In this document: one piece after another, positions 10,764 to 21,956 of the stretch
Layout of the letters: each line of letters starts with the position of its first letter
Numbering within the stretch: position 1 is the stretch's first letter
Position numbers and translations under genes: made by a program
The notes under the pieces: model-generated
The model's input: only the letters and a program-made list of their open reading frames with translations
The model's database searches: none
What the model was told of the DNA's origin: nothing
NCBI RefSeq assembly: GCF_000143415.4
Contig: NW_003314263.1
Span: 3,354,956 to 3,418,955, forward strand
Direction of reading: 5' to 3'
Length of the DNA stretch: 64,000 bases
Source: Selaginella moellendorffii
Lineage: Eukaryota > Streptophyta > Lycopodiopsida > Selaginellales > Selaginellaceae

Positions 10764-12019
10764 ATGAGCGACGAGGAAGTGAGCGAGGCGGTGGTGATGG
10801 CGGAGGCGCCGCCGGTCAAGAAGAAGAGCGTCAAGATCGCCGCCGCTGCCATCGCCAGCGACGAGGCAGCGGATCCCAGCGGCGCCGTCAATGTGGGCGG
10901 CGATCGCAAGGCCAAGAAGGTCATCGTGGCCATCGACGAGAGCCAAGAAAGCATCCGAGCTCTCCGCTATGCTCTCGACACTGTCGTCCAGCCCGGGGAT
11001 GGGCTTGTGCTGCTACACTCGCAGTTCATGCCCCATAGCTACGTTGGTCCCGGCGGCCCAGGTACTAATCTTCTTCTCGTTCTAGCTTTTTCCATAGAGA
11101 ATGTGGGGCTTGCTCCTCTTCTTTTTCTCTTTCGAGCTATGGTTTGAGTTCTTTGCTATGGTTTCCTCCTTGCTCCTTGAGTGTGGATGTCTTTCTCGTT
11201 GGGATTAGAGCTATGGGTGTTAGATCTTTTGTCTTTGGCACCAAAGTTTGGTCCTTGTGATCTGCGCTTCACACGCATTTCCGTCAGCTCTAAAACCAGG
11301 TAAAGCTTCGTTGGTTTTTGTTAGAGGATCCAGTCTATAGAGTTTTTGTGATCTGCGCTTCACACGCATGTCCATCAGCTCTTAAACCAGGTAAAGCTTC
11401 GTTGGTTGTTGCTAGAAGATTCAGTCCATAGAGTTTTTTTTTGTGATCTGTGCTTCCATCAGCTCTAAAACCAGGTAAAGCTTCGTTGGTTTCTGCTAGA
11501 GGATTCAGTCTATGCTTTTCTACTAGCTTTCATTCCTTGAGCTTTGGCTTTGGTAGATCTTTTCTTCCTTGGCTTTTAGCTTGAAACGCAAAGACATTGG
11601 TTCTGTAGGCTTCTACATCACTCCCGACTTGGTGGCCGCCACAAGGAAGCACCAGGAGAACTCAAGCAAGGTCTTGCTCGACAAAGCCAAGAGGATTTGC
11701 GGCGATGCCAATGTGGGCTCCTCTTCTGTGTTTAAGATGGTCTTTTATGCACGTTTCTCGCAGGTCCACCACCCAGAGCTTCTGATGGCTACTGGAGATC
11801 CTCGCGACAGTATCTGCGACGCCGTGGAAAAGATCCATGCCGACTTGCTGGTGATGGGAAGCCGCGGTCACGGAGCCATCAAACGGTGAGCTCTCACTTT
11901 CTTCTCGAAGATCACTAAAGCTCTTTTACTTTCTCGACCGACACAGGACTTTTCTTGGCAGTGTGAGCGACTATTGTACTCACAACGCGAAATGCCCGGT
12001 TTTGATCGTCCGAAAGTGA
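10764..12019 (+). CDS. Universal stress protein (UspA family)
   Basis: Four exons: 10764-11061, 11609-11712, 11764-11885 and 11947-12019. The product is about 198 residues. After a basic, Ala-rich N-terminus comes KKVIVAIDESQESIRAL, the first UspA strand with its Asp, then GDGLVLLHSQ. The C-terminal part has LLVMGSRGHGAIKRTFLGSV and AKCPVLIVRK, giving the G-x2-G-x9-GS ATP-binding signature of the nucleotide-binding class. Such soluble proteins bind ATP and are linked to stress responses. The second intron is only 51 nt and, if retained, would add 17 in-frame codons. The first intron (547 nt) contains a three-unit tandem repeat. Confidence 0.92.
11256..11515. repeat. Three tandem 90-95 bp repeats inside a USP intron
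   Basis: Units start at 11256, 11347 and 11442 with TGTGATCTGCGCTTC (TGTGATCTGTGCTTC in the third). Each continues through TCAGCTCTAAAACCAGGTAA and AAGCTTCGTTGGTT to a CAGTCTATAG-like end. Unit 3 has lost the CACACGCAT segment. Each unit carries a CAGGTAA, a possible cryptic 5' splice site. Confidence 0.9.
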
Positions 12020-12133
12020 GCCAAAGTGGATGGCTTTGTTTTTCTTTCTTTCGTGTATATATACGGTATGGATCTGCAAGTTCTCTCGTTTCCTTATTTC
12101 TCTCAGCTGCACAAATCGGAGGCTTTACTTTTT

Positions 12134-14357
12134 TTACAGTGACAGCAGCCTCCGCTGCTTAAAGAATAATACGAATGCGAGAAAGATCGCGATGCCAGCA
12201 ACGCCAGACGTGATGAGAATCCACTTGAAAGCTCGCGGCTCGTCAAAGAGGTCAATCTGGATGTTCATCCCGAAAACACCCGCAATCACGCCAAAAATCG
12301 CCACCACGAACGTCGCGGTCGTGAGCAGCAACTCGAACTGGATCAGCTGGTTCCTCACATTGTCCTGGACGATCAAAACCAAAGACCATCGATCAAAAAC
12401 CGAAAAACCTTGGATCGACAACTTCTCGGAAAGTACCAGTTGGATGTTGATGAAATCCTCGGTGTCGTCAATGTACTCCTTGAGCTGTGTATAACCAGCG
12501 AGATTAACACGGATAACACCACGAGCCTTTCTTTTTTTCACTCGAAAAACTCGAAACCTTCGCCTTACCGAGGTGAGCTTGTTGAGCGTGCCATCGATGA
12601 CAACAAAGTAGGCCTCGAGCAGCATCTCCAGCTCCTCCACTCGCTCCGTTTCACTGTCCGAGCCGGGTGGCTGGACCAAGAGGTTTCTTCCCAGGCTCAT
12701 CGTCTTGTCCAGGCTCTTGATCTTCTCGGTCGGCGGGCTGCCAACCGGAGACACAGGGGCCGACACCGACGCACAGACGTTGTTTGAGTACAAGAAGCCC
12801 TCGGCTCGCTCCTTCTTCTCGGTTAGATACATCTCGGCCATGTCACCGTCGTCGTCCATGAGGTGCTCGATCTCGTCCCGGACCTGGAAGTTCGTGTGAG
12901 ATGAAGTATCAATGAGGTTTGTGAGCTTGGGAGGCTCGAACAAACACCAGTGAAGTTGGAACGAAGATGAAAGAGCAAGGAGTGTGAACAGAACCAAAGT
13001 TCGTGTGAGAAGAGAGAAGCAAAGATCAACAAGTGAGGTTTGTGAGCTCGGGAAGCTCAAGAAGATGGAGTAAAGTTGGAACGAAGAACAAGGTGTGACT
13101 CCAGCAAACTTATAGGAGAGAATGAGAAGAGAGAAGCAAAGATCAACAATGAGGTTTGTGAGCTTGGGAAGCTGGAGGAAACACCAGTGAAGTTGGAACG
13201 AAAATGAAAGAACTAGGAGTGTGACTTAGTGGTTTCAATGGAAAGAAATGAAAGAACTAGGAGTGTGACTTAGTGGTTTCAATGGAAAGAAAGCTTCCAA
13301 AGGGGAAACGGAGTAAAAGCAGTACCTTTTGGACTCTCCTGGTGAGTGCCACGAGCCTGCTCTTAAGCCTACGAACTCGCTCCAGGTTGAGCGTGCTGAT
13401 CTTCGAGGTTAGATCGTCCAGAACTGGATACGCTTCCTCTTCAAGCTCTGTAGCCTGTCAAAAAGAGCAAAAAGACCACCGGTGAGTAGCAAAAAACGTG
13501 CCACAGGAAAGAGGAGAAAGAACAAAAGAGAAAAAAGAAGCAATCAGTAGTAGTATCACAGAAAAAGCAAAAGGCACCAAAAGAGAAAAAAAAAATATTG
13601 AAAAATCTCAGAGAAGAAAAAAAGAAAAGCATGAAAGTTCTTCCAAAGTTTTCTTCCAAGAATCGAGGAACTAGAACTTGGTTACCTGTGTGTCAAGATA
13701 CGTGCACGCCGACTCCAGCGCCACCTCGAGCGCTCGAAACTCGAACGGCAAATCGTCCGCTGCCGACGATCCGCTAAACATGTCCGTCTCTCTCATCAGC
13801 GCCGCCCTCCTCATCTCCTGCTTGGCCGGATGATCCTCAGTCCCACACTCCCAGCTCCCTCCTCCACCACCTCCACCACCTCCAAATCCAATCGCTCCAA
13901 TCCCACCACCACCACCATATCTCCCGGCGATGTTGCTACTGCTCGAGGAGCTCGTCATCCTCGGCATCAATCGCCGCTGGAGCTCGCTCACGTACTGGAG
14001 CACGTAGTGATCCAGCGAATTCAAGAGCAGCACCTCGTCCGCGGTGATGATACACCGGATTTGCTCCAAGTTGACAACGATGGCCTTCTCTCGTCCCAGC
14101 AGCGTGGAAGGATAGACAAAGAGTGGATCCAGCAGCCGCAAGTCGCGAGCCGGAAGCTCACACCTCCTCATGATGCTGAACTTGTCCATCTCTAGCACCT
14201 GGGAATTGCCCGCGCGGTCGATCCGGATCCACGACCGGATGCCCTGCCCGCGCTTCTTCAATCCCACCACGTCCATCCCCTGGAAGAGCGGCTTGGGCAG
14301 ATTGGAAGTGGGCGATTGCGCGCGATGGAGGAGCTTGTATCTCAGATGATCGCCCAT
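12134..14357 (-). CDS. MRS2: MRS2/CorA-type magnesium transporter
   Basis: Five exons: 14357-13686, 13454-13326, 12883-12569, 12484-12437 and 12364-12134, all in phase 0, total 464 residues. The N-terminal half is the cytosolic or matrix domain, followed by a Gly/Ser low-complexity loop (about residues 135-170) and a long helix with EVALESACTYL. The end has a transmembrane segment with the diagnostic Gly-Met-Asn (GVFGMNIQIDLF), then a second segment and a basic KQRRLLSL tail. GMN at the pore mouth is required for Mg2+ transport in the CorA/MRS2 superfamily; plant members form pentamers in various membranes. It lies tail-to-tail with the USP gene (114 bp between stops). The intron between exons 2 and 3 carries tandem repeats. 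Confidence 0.93.
12905..13295. repeat. Tandem repeats in the MRS2 intron
   Basis: Three imperfect copies of a unit beginning GAGGTTTGTGAGCTTGGGA, with GTTGGAACGAA and GAGAGAAGCAAAGATCAACA, start near 12913, 13034 and 13150. At the exon 2 end a 45-bp stretch starting ATGAAAGAACTAGGAGTGTG is duplicated exactly and head to tail (about 13204-13293). Confidence 0.85.
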
Positions 14358-14821
14358 GCTTGGTCGCGTGCTCTTGTTCTTGCTCTTGCTCTTCCATCAA
14401 CGCCCTAAAACGTCCTGGCCGGCACTACCACCCCCGGGCGGATTGAATTGCTGGATTTGGAGCGTACCCATTTGCGAGCGGTGCCGGGGACTCACACCCA
14501 ATTCGCCCGATCCATCGCCCACGGCCTATCGCGCCGCCTCTCCATCGCCGCCGCCATCGCCGCCCAGGAAGAAGAAGATGGCCGCATTTGGGCAACCTCT
14601 CGATAGGGAAAAGTTTACTGGCTTCGTTTTTTCCCCTTTTTTACCTACTTATCCTAAAAATCTTTGTGTGTGCGTAGTTTACTCACTGTGGCCACCATCT
14701 TCCTCCAGGAACTCCATTTATAATGCGTGGAAGTTCTTCTTCCTTGATCTCTTCCTCCAAGAACTTTGGAGAACTCCATTTAATGCCTGTGAGTTCTTCC
14801 TCCTTGGATCTCACTGCTGCT
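14358..14821. other. Spacer between the MRS2 start and the MSL stop
   Basis: Upstream region of the MRS2-like gene and 3' region of the MSL gene, both on the minus strand. It contains an imperfect repeat of AACTCCATTTA(A/T)AATGC with GTTCTTC near 14708-14800. No separate gene is apparent. Confidence 0.5.
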
Positions 14822-17800
14822 CTAAAGATCTTTGTCTTTCGGCGATCCAGCAGCAGTAATAGCGCCCCTTGTGTCCGAGTCCCCCGTGATCTTATCATCG
14901 CCATCGCCGCTCAGTGAAAGCGTGCGTTTGGATCCAGCGAGTGCTACTCCCAGCACTAGATTGTCTTCTCCAAAGTTTGCTGGAGGAGATTTCTTGAGCT
15001 GTTGTTCCTCGTTGTTACTTCCCTGGCCTGTGCTCTTTGTTGTTGGAGGAGATTTCTTTGCCAGTAGTTCCTCGGTGCTCTTTGTTGTCGGAGGAGATTT
15101 CTTTGCCAGTAGTTCCTCGTTGTTACTTCCCTGGACTGTGCTCTTTGTTGGAGGATATTTCTTTGCCTGTTGTTCCTCGCTGTTACTTGTGCTCGCTTGA
15201 TTCGAAAAAGAAGAAGGAACTGTTCCTGTTACTGTTGCTGTTGCTGACCCCGTCTCTTTCCATGGATCGTCCACCTGTTGGTGCTGCTGCCTGTCTCTAG
15301 CTTCCTTTTGCTTCACTTTCAAATCTTTCGCTGTCTCGGATGGTCTTGACTTTGTCTCTTGCAACTCTTTCGCTTTCCCTGTGCTCTCGTTGCTCGCCTC
15401 CAGCTTGATCTCTCGTTTCGGCGAAGCTGGGGGTTCCTTGGGCGATGTCGACGCCTTTGGTGGCTTGCTGCTGTCTTTGATCGCTTGCTTTCCTAAATGC
15501 TGCTTTGTGTTTTCGCCGGTCTCGCTGCTTTTCTGGTCCTCGGCCTTAATCGTCGCTGGCTCGCCACCACTGTCAGCCGAGACTTCCGAGATCTTTGCTG
15601 GAGGTTTTTCGAAAGCCGCACCTAGCAAGCTCATGTCTTTAGCATTAAGTCCCATGGAATCCAAACCTTCGAGAGGTGTCTTTGGAGAAGGCTGTGCTTC
15701 TTCCATATCCTGTTTCGGAACTTCGATAGGAGCGACAGTGTTTGGCGCCTCATGCTTCGCCTTCCCAGACTCGGCTGGTACTGCGGATGCGTCTACGAGG
15801 AGCAACGGCCTGCCATCTTCGTTGACACGTTTCTGTAAGGCGACTGGCGAGTTTCTGCTTCGTCGTATACCCTCTGGATAGAGCGAATGGGAGTGGCAAG
15901 TCGGGCATTGTGATGGCTGATGACTTTGAGCAGGTTGAGAAGAATAATTTCCTGCCATGAAGAATCATAAGAACGCAAGTAGCGGCAGAACAAATACTAA
16001 CCTTCACACTGAGATATCTTCGTAGTGGGAAGTTTTTACGAAGCAAGAAATCATGATCTGCATTCAAAGAAAAAAAAAGGAATTAGTAGAAATGAAGATG
16101 TTTTCCTACCATAAGCGACTGGTTTGACGGGTCGATGTTGTCAAAGAACACTCTTCGATGCAATCGTCTGTGCTCCACTTGGGGATGCTTGGAAAGAACT
16201 TTTCTCATGTCTGCGACGATAACCTGAAAGGAAGAGCAAGTGTTTAGAGAAAGAAAATCAATAAGTGTTTTCTTACGTGGATCTTGCTAGCATCCAAATG
16301 ACTGAGACCAATGTACGTCTTAACACGCCAATGAGTTTTTTGACTTAAATTGCGGACAACGCTCATCGTGAACTTGTGGTTGGGTATATGCACAGCTTCG
16401 CGATCTTCGCCTCTGATAACTGTAGGAGACCACCAGCCAACATGCTGAAAACATCGAAAGGCATTAGATTACCATTTGCTATAACACACGATTTACGTAT
16501 CAACCAACCTCGACAGTACCAGAAACTTCCTGCCCATCGATTTTAGTTTGTATCCACTCGTACTCAACAAACGGCCGGGTAGCATGGATCATAACACTGG
16601 ACAAAAAGTTCGTAAAAATCTACAAAACATAAAATCCTGTCATTTGTTTTGAAGAAAACAGAAAGGAGAACGTAATCTAACCTCTCGACCTGCTAGAGTC
16701 AGCAACACTGTACCGAATCCACCGGCCGTCAGCCATTTTTGAGTCGAGAAACCAAGGAGCTCCATAAACAAGCAGACAGCCGCCACCCACACCGAAGTGG
16801 ACACTGCACTGCCAATAAAACGAATTCCAAGCTGCAATCACTAACCAGATTTTCATGACACAGAGAGTAAGTAGCATACAGTACATACATTGCGAGAGTC
16901 TTCATTGTTGTGACGATCCATCATGACCCTTTGAATTTGTTGAGTCATCCTGAAACACCCAAAAAAAGAAGAAGAAGAAAGAAATCCATGATCCGAGGCA
17001 AATAAGCTTTATACCTCGCTGTGCAAAACGCAAATGTCAGGACAGTTGAAAGAGATCGTAGAAAATTCAAGAATCTTTCCTTGACAACTTGGCTTGTCTC
17101 GGACGAAAGAACAACGGGGTCTAGAGCCCTGCAAGATCTCAAGTTCTAGAAAACATAAAAAGAAAAGTTACACCAAGATATCTACCTGCATATTCCGATG
17201 ATCGCAACCCACAATAACACAGGCTTGACATAGGACGTAAGTATGTACTTCGTTCGACTCTTGTCCCATTCACGTCGCTGATTGAAACACTCCAATATCA
17301 GCTAGAAAGAAACAAAAATTCACGAACTCTATCTTTCCACCTGGAAGATATTGCGACGAATGAGTTGGATGGAAGGCAAGAGTCCCCAAAGAGCAAATGC
17401 TATGACCCCAGCAGCAGCCACGCATTGTACTGGACAAGGGAATTTTCCAACCGTCGCGAGCGTACTGGAAGAAAAGCTAAACCAAAACATCACAAAGAAA
17501 AATTTCTAGAACCTTGTGAGCGCTCTCTGCGTGATCCTCAGCGATGTCACCGCGATTTCCTTGGGCAATTCCAGCGCAATCGCTGCTCTTGAGCAGCACA
17601 GGCCGCGGCATTTCGCCAATCTCGCGAGCTGGACGCTTTGCAGCGACAAAGAATCCTGCCAAGCACGCCAATTACCACAAAACAATCCCGAGAAACCTAG
17701 CTTCAGCCTACCCGTCGAAGGAAGGAAGAGCTCAGCTCCAATCCACGCGCTCTCGATGGAATTCGCGGCAGCCCCTAATCCATCCATCGCCAAGAGAATC

Positions 17801-17889
17801 CGAGCTGAGAGAGGAGTAGCGGCATTGGAAAATCCCGCGCCATACCTTGAGGGAGTTGGGGCGTGGTAGCGCCAGTCCCCGGCCTCCAT
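14822..17889 (-). CDS. Plastid-type mechanosensitive channel, MSL2/3 family
   Basis: Twelve exons, about 824 residues: 17889-17513, 17464-17341, 17301-17186, 17128-17015, 16949-16889, 16831-16682, 16619-16509, 16444-16277, 16223-16110, 16057-16010, 15951-15871 and 15832-14822. A transit-like N-terminus precedes helices with [12 protein letters not shown] and [18 protein letters not shown]. The MscS core has [35 protein letters not shown] and [19 protein letters not shown], then [20 protein letters not shown]. These match plant MSL2/MSL3, channels of the plastid envelope that relieve osmotic stress. A long Pro/Ser/Lys/Glu tail ends with [17 protein letters not shown], also seen in the family. 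Two joints are odd. Exon 10 needs a GTGTGA donor eight bases before a stronger-looking GTTAGT. Exons 11 and 12 join only if 38 nt are spliced or a frameshift exists. Confidence 0.85.
15020..15215 (-). repeat. Tandem peptide repeat in the MSL tail
   Basis: The coding tail holds four related units: [25 protein letters not shown] (twice) and QQLKKSPP, mostly preceded by a NNEE-type acidic spacer. At the DNA level the plus strand repeats GGAGGAGATTTCTTTGCCAG. The units lie in the predicted soluble C-terminal tail. Confidence 0.85.
15833..15870 (-). other. 38-nt candidate intron or frameshift in the MSL gene
   Basis: Reading on from SIQR gives [11 protein letters not shown] in the upstream frame, which resembles family sequence but stops about 16 codons later. 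The conserved tail is open in another frame. GTATAC (15870-15865) and TTACAG (15838-15833) could bound a 38-nt intron that joins both frames. All other introns here are at least about 45 nt. Confidence 0.5.
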
Positions 17890-18104
17890 TCATCGCGCCA
17901 TGGAAGAATGGAACCCTAAATTTCCTCTTTTAGAAAAAGTACGTTTAGCCCTTTTATGCCGCTTAAACCCTAAATCCTCGTGATGATGGACATTATTTCG
18001 TTCTCACTACCTCTAAGTCAAACCATTAAGCTTATTATTGCAAATATGATATCTCATCAGTTGAGAACTTGGAAACCTCTATTTTCTAAAAGATGGGCTT
18101 AGCC

Positions 18105-18720
18105 TTTATACTTGTGCGACTGGCAGGAAAACATCAGCCTTGTCAAGCGGCAAAATTCGTCTGTCATCAGTCCGGTTGGATTTACCATGATTTGTGAGTT
18201 CCAAGAACCATTGGTTTCTCACAGCTCTGGCTCCTGCAATACTCTGCACTCACAACTGGAGTTTTTCCAACCCACAAAAAACGGCCATGGCCAGTGTCTT
18301 CAAGCTCTCAAGGATGGAGCTTATTTTTTGCAGCGGGCTTCCATGAAACACAAACTCCAAAGATCTGAGACCCAAGATGCTGCATTGCTCCACCATTCGA
18401 TCCAAGTTTCAGTAATCATGTAATCAGGCCTTTGTAAAGGAAAAAGGTGGCAAACATTGGTTTGAGTGGAATTCCATGGTTGTCGTGGGATGAGCGTGAT
18501 TGATGACTTGATCCAGAAAGCTGACATTGATCAGTTTGCTGAGACAATTCACGAGGTCGACCAGGATGATCTCGAGACTCCATTCATGCTTTGTGCATGT
18601 ATTTTTCACCTTCATCGCTGAAAAGTTGATGGTGTGCAAACCCCATGGATGTAACCGAGATAAAACTAATGACATTGTTGTCGGCATTCCACACTCCATC
18701 CAAAAAGATAAAATAGAAAA
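18105..18720 (-). pseudogene. Broken copy of the PARP-like gene
   Basis: The minus strand 18720-18424 encodes a relative of exon 2, with GMPTTMSLVLSRLHPWGLHT, TINFSAMKVKNTCTKHEW and a following helix. Sequence 18380-18110 resembles exon 3, including FVFHGS, KISSIL, then a stop, then LELTNHGKS and LPLDKADVFLPVA in other frames. The GLDP segment after SSIL is shortened and frames shift. It is closer to the 22 kb copy than to the 9.6 kb gene. Confidence 0.8.
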
Positions 18721-18799
18721 GAATGGTGTACTTGGAAAGTATACTTTGAGCATATACTTTGTTATATGGCTAACGCTAATAACCATCATGTAATAGAAA

Positions 18800-21700
18800 A
18801 GGAATGAAAAATCAATATTAATTATGTATCACATCAGAATACCCAACAGATATGGTGAAATTCCAATGGAAATGTGATACCCCAACAGATACAGTGATTT
18901 TCAGATGGCAAGTTTCCTGATGGGAGAGAATGTACCTAATAGGTAAATCTCCTATTGGGAAAATGTTTTCCTGACGGGTAGATTAATACTGAGAGGCAGA
19001 TGCTCCCAATGGCATATATTTCCTTTGTAATTCCCAATGGGTTTTCATGTTTTCTATCAGACAACTTGAAGTGTTCCTTTGTTTCTTGTCATTGTTAGAT
19101 GCGAACGCAAGGGCATGGACAAGCACAAGGGGTGGTGGAGGTGGTGTTTTGTTTTTATTCATAATTAGTTCTCATTTTTGTATTCTTTTTATTATTTGGA
19201 TGCTAGGATTTGTGTTTGAGGCAAAGCTTTTGGCTATAACAACTTTTCTATTTCTCTTTTGAGGCAGGAGGCTAAGCCACAATCTGTAAATTCTTTCTAC
19301 AAACAAGGATTGAATATTCTTTGCTTTAATCAGCTATATGACCACCTTGTTAGCTATGAACATGTGGTTGTTCTTACAGCTACCTTATTAGAACATATCC
19401 AAAGTGCACTTGAGATTGCTCATGAGGGCAGGAGGACAATCTAACAATTAGCTCTCACCAATGCATTATAAAAAAACTGGGGCATGATGAGAAGGACCAT
19501 GTTCACTGCAAAAGATGTTTATGATTTAGTTGGTGATAGAAAAGTTAAAAAACATATAGACCCATCATGCAAAGGCTCTTCTTTTATCTAGATAAGAGGA
19601 AGTGAAAGTAAACTTAATTGAAATCAATGCTTCTTATCACTACATCCAAGTGAGAATATATTTTTCACTTTTATCCTTTTCAAATTCTTTTATCTCTGCC
19701 ATTGTTTTGGCATTGTAGGTATACAGCAAGCACCTCCATAGCCTCAAAGTGATTTGTGGATGTGGTCAATAAGGAACAAATGAATTGGAACTAAAAAATC
19801 TTTCCACGATGTTTATGGTTGATGACTTGAGCCAAAGTTTGTGTAGTACCTTTGCAATGGATTTGGTGCCTTGACATCAAATTTACATGCTACTATCAAC
19901 TCTATTAGTGCATCAAGACAAATCACAACCTTTAGGAGTAGGTGGTGTATGAGAGGTTGAGAGCAGAGAACCTAGATGATGAGTTGGTTGTAGTAAAGGA
20001 TCATATTATGACCCTCATAAATACTGTCAAGGCATCTAAAGAGTGTCTACTTCTGCTACATGCATGTCAACTTACAATTTTCCAAAAATCATAGATTATA
20101 ACAATTTTGAGTGATATATGCTTCTTTTGGTATGAAGTCTTGGATGAGATTAGCTTCTACACTTACAGTTATGACCACTCCCTGCATTTACTATAGTGTG
20201 CTTTGCCTCTCTCCCCTTCAACTAAAAAAAAAGGATAATTGCTTGATTAGAAAGCTTTTAATAATTTTAAGGTCTCAAAGATTTATAGTGACAATATATT
20301 TAAATTTTATCATATGATCTTTATTAATTATTTTTTTGATCATATTGCACCATTGCAAACATTGTTAAAACTGTCAATAATGTCTTTCATTTGGTTTATG
20401 GACTGTGAGTAAGTATTTATGGATCTCAAAGAGTTGTTAATGACTTCTTTAGTTTTGGCATATCTTATCCACTACACTTACCATATAGAATGAAAATGTT
20501 CAAGATAAAAAACCTTTTAACATATATGGTGTACAATTATAAATTTCACAATCAAGATACTTATTAACCTATAATAACAAATGCTAAACAAGTTAGTGGA
20601 GATCAAGTGCAAGACACACTCTAATTTGTGCATTTATATTTAACTAGCATGAGTAAATCTTTAGAATATATCCCTTCCTCACCACATGTGAGCAATATAT
20701 AACCCATGTTACTTACAAAATCATTATTTATGGGTTTATAACATATTAGCAATCCAAAAGGTTCAAACAATAGTCAAGAAGCAATTAAAATCAATTGCAA
20801 GAACTTAGAAGTCACAAGAAAAAAAGACAGCCAACAATATTATTTTTAAAATTTTAGAGTTTTATGATACTCAAATATCCTTTTAATTTGCAAATAGCCT
20901 GTCAAAAAGCTCATTTCTAATTGTTTATCTTTCTATCAGTAAACCTGACCAATTATTTTTTTTGATAAAATTTAGCATGTTGGGAGGAAACACATCCTAT
21001 TTGGAAGATCTTTTCATTCTTATTAGGAACTTTCTCCCATCAATAAGAAATCCCTAACCTATTAAAAGAATTTTTACCAATGAAAAGAAAAAATTGAATT
21101 TGATTCATTGGGAAGTCCTCTTTTGTTGGGAATATAATTGTCCATCAAGAAGTAAATCTCCTAACATGAGCTCCATTAGAAGAAAAATCTTCCTAACAGA
21201 ATATATCATCAATAGAAAATGTCTCAACAGGAGGTTTCATTGGGGTTTTTTCTCTTGCCAAGGGAATTTTCCATCTTGTCAAGAGAAAATTTTGACCTAT
21301 TAGGAAAATATAGCAAAAGGAAATGATTCATTGTCTTGTATTATGGAAGATTCCATTTCATTGAGGAACAACCATTTGATGTGGCAAATTTCAATTGCCA
21401 CATCATGCCACATAACTAGGATATATTCATCTGAAAGATTCTGATAGGAGATTTCCCATTAGGAAGTCTGAAGTGAAAAATATTGTAGAACTGCTACTAA
21501 AGGATTGCAAGACTGAACTGGAATGTAATCCATTGTGATCGACTATGGCAATCCAAGTATTCCACAATGAGGAATGTTCTTGTCAGGAAGATTTACAATT
21601 TAATGGATCACTCCTAGCCATTGGATTAAGAATATCCTCATGCTTTTCCAATGGAAATTTATAGATATACAAAGCATATGCCATTTAAGGCCATGTACCA

Positions 21701-21950
21701 AAACTATAGAGAAAAATACTTTTCAAAGATATTAATTCAGGCTGAGATTTTTAAAAAGTAATAAAAATGAAAAGTAAAAATGCCGCACCTAGATGTGCAA
21801 ACAACAATAATGACAAATAACAACAAAAGAAAGAAAGCAATACAGCTTTCTTGCATGACACAAAAGTTACCAAATCTATTGGTTCTTAGAGTTACATCCT
21901 TTCCATAAGCCTTGTTCTCCAATCAAAAAGCTTTTAAAAATTAAAGATAT
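18800..21950. mobile_element. Decayed transposon-like AT-rich stretch
   Basis: No intact gene is seen. Both edges (18870-19040 and 20975-21480) are crowded with degenerate short motifs of the form CCTATTGGGAA, CCTAATAGG or TTCCCAATGGG on both strands, like subterminal repeats of DNA transposons. Near 19470-19585, two overlapping frames together read KNWG, HDEKDHVHCKRC and KVKKHIDPSCKG, resembling a BED zinc finger as found in hAT transposases, but frameshifted. Only short frames remain elsewhere. The class call is tentative. Confidence 0.4.
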
Positions 21951-21956
21951 TAAATG

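Noticed and set aside
13830-14195. 121-codon plus-strand frame
   Set aside because: It lies opposite exon 1 of the MRS2-like gene and is Ser/Thr/Pro-rich because of the Gly/Ser loop on the coding strand.
15381-15881. 166-codon plus-strand frame with hydrophobic stretches
   Set aside because: It is antisense to the low-complexity tail of the MSL gene, whose last residues match the family.
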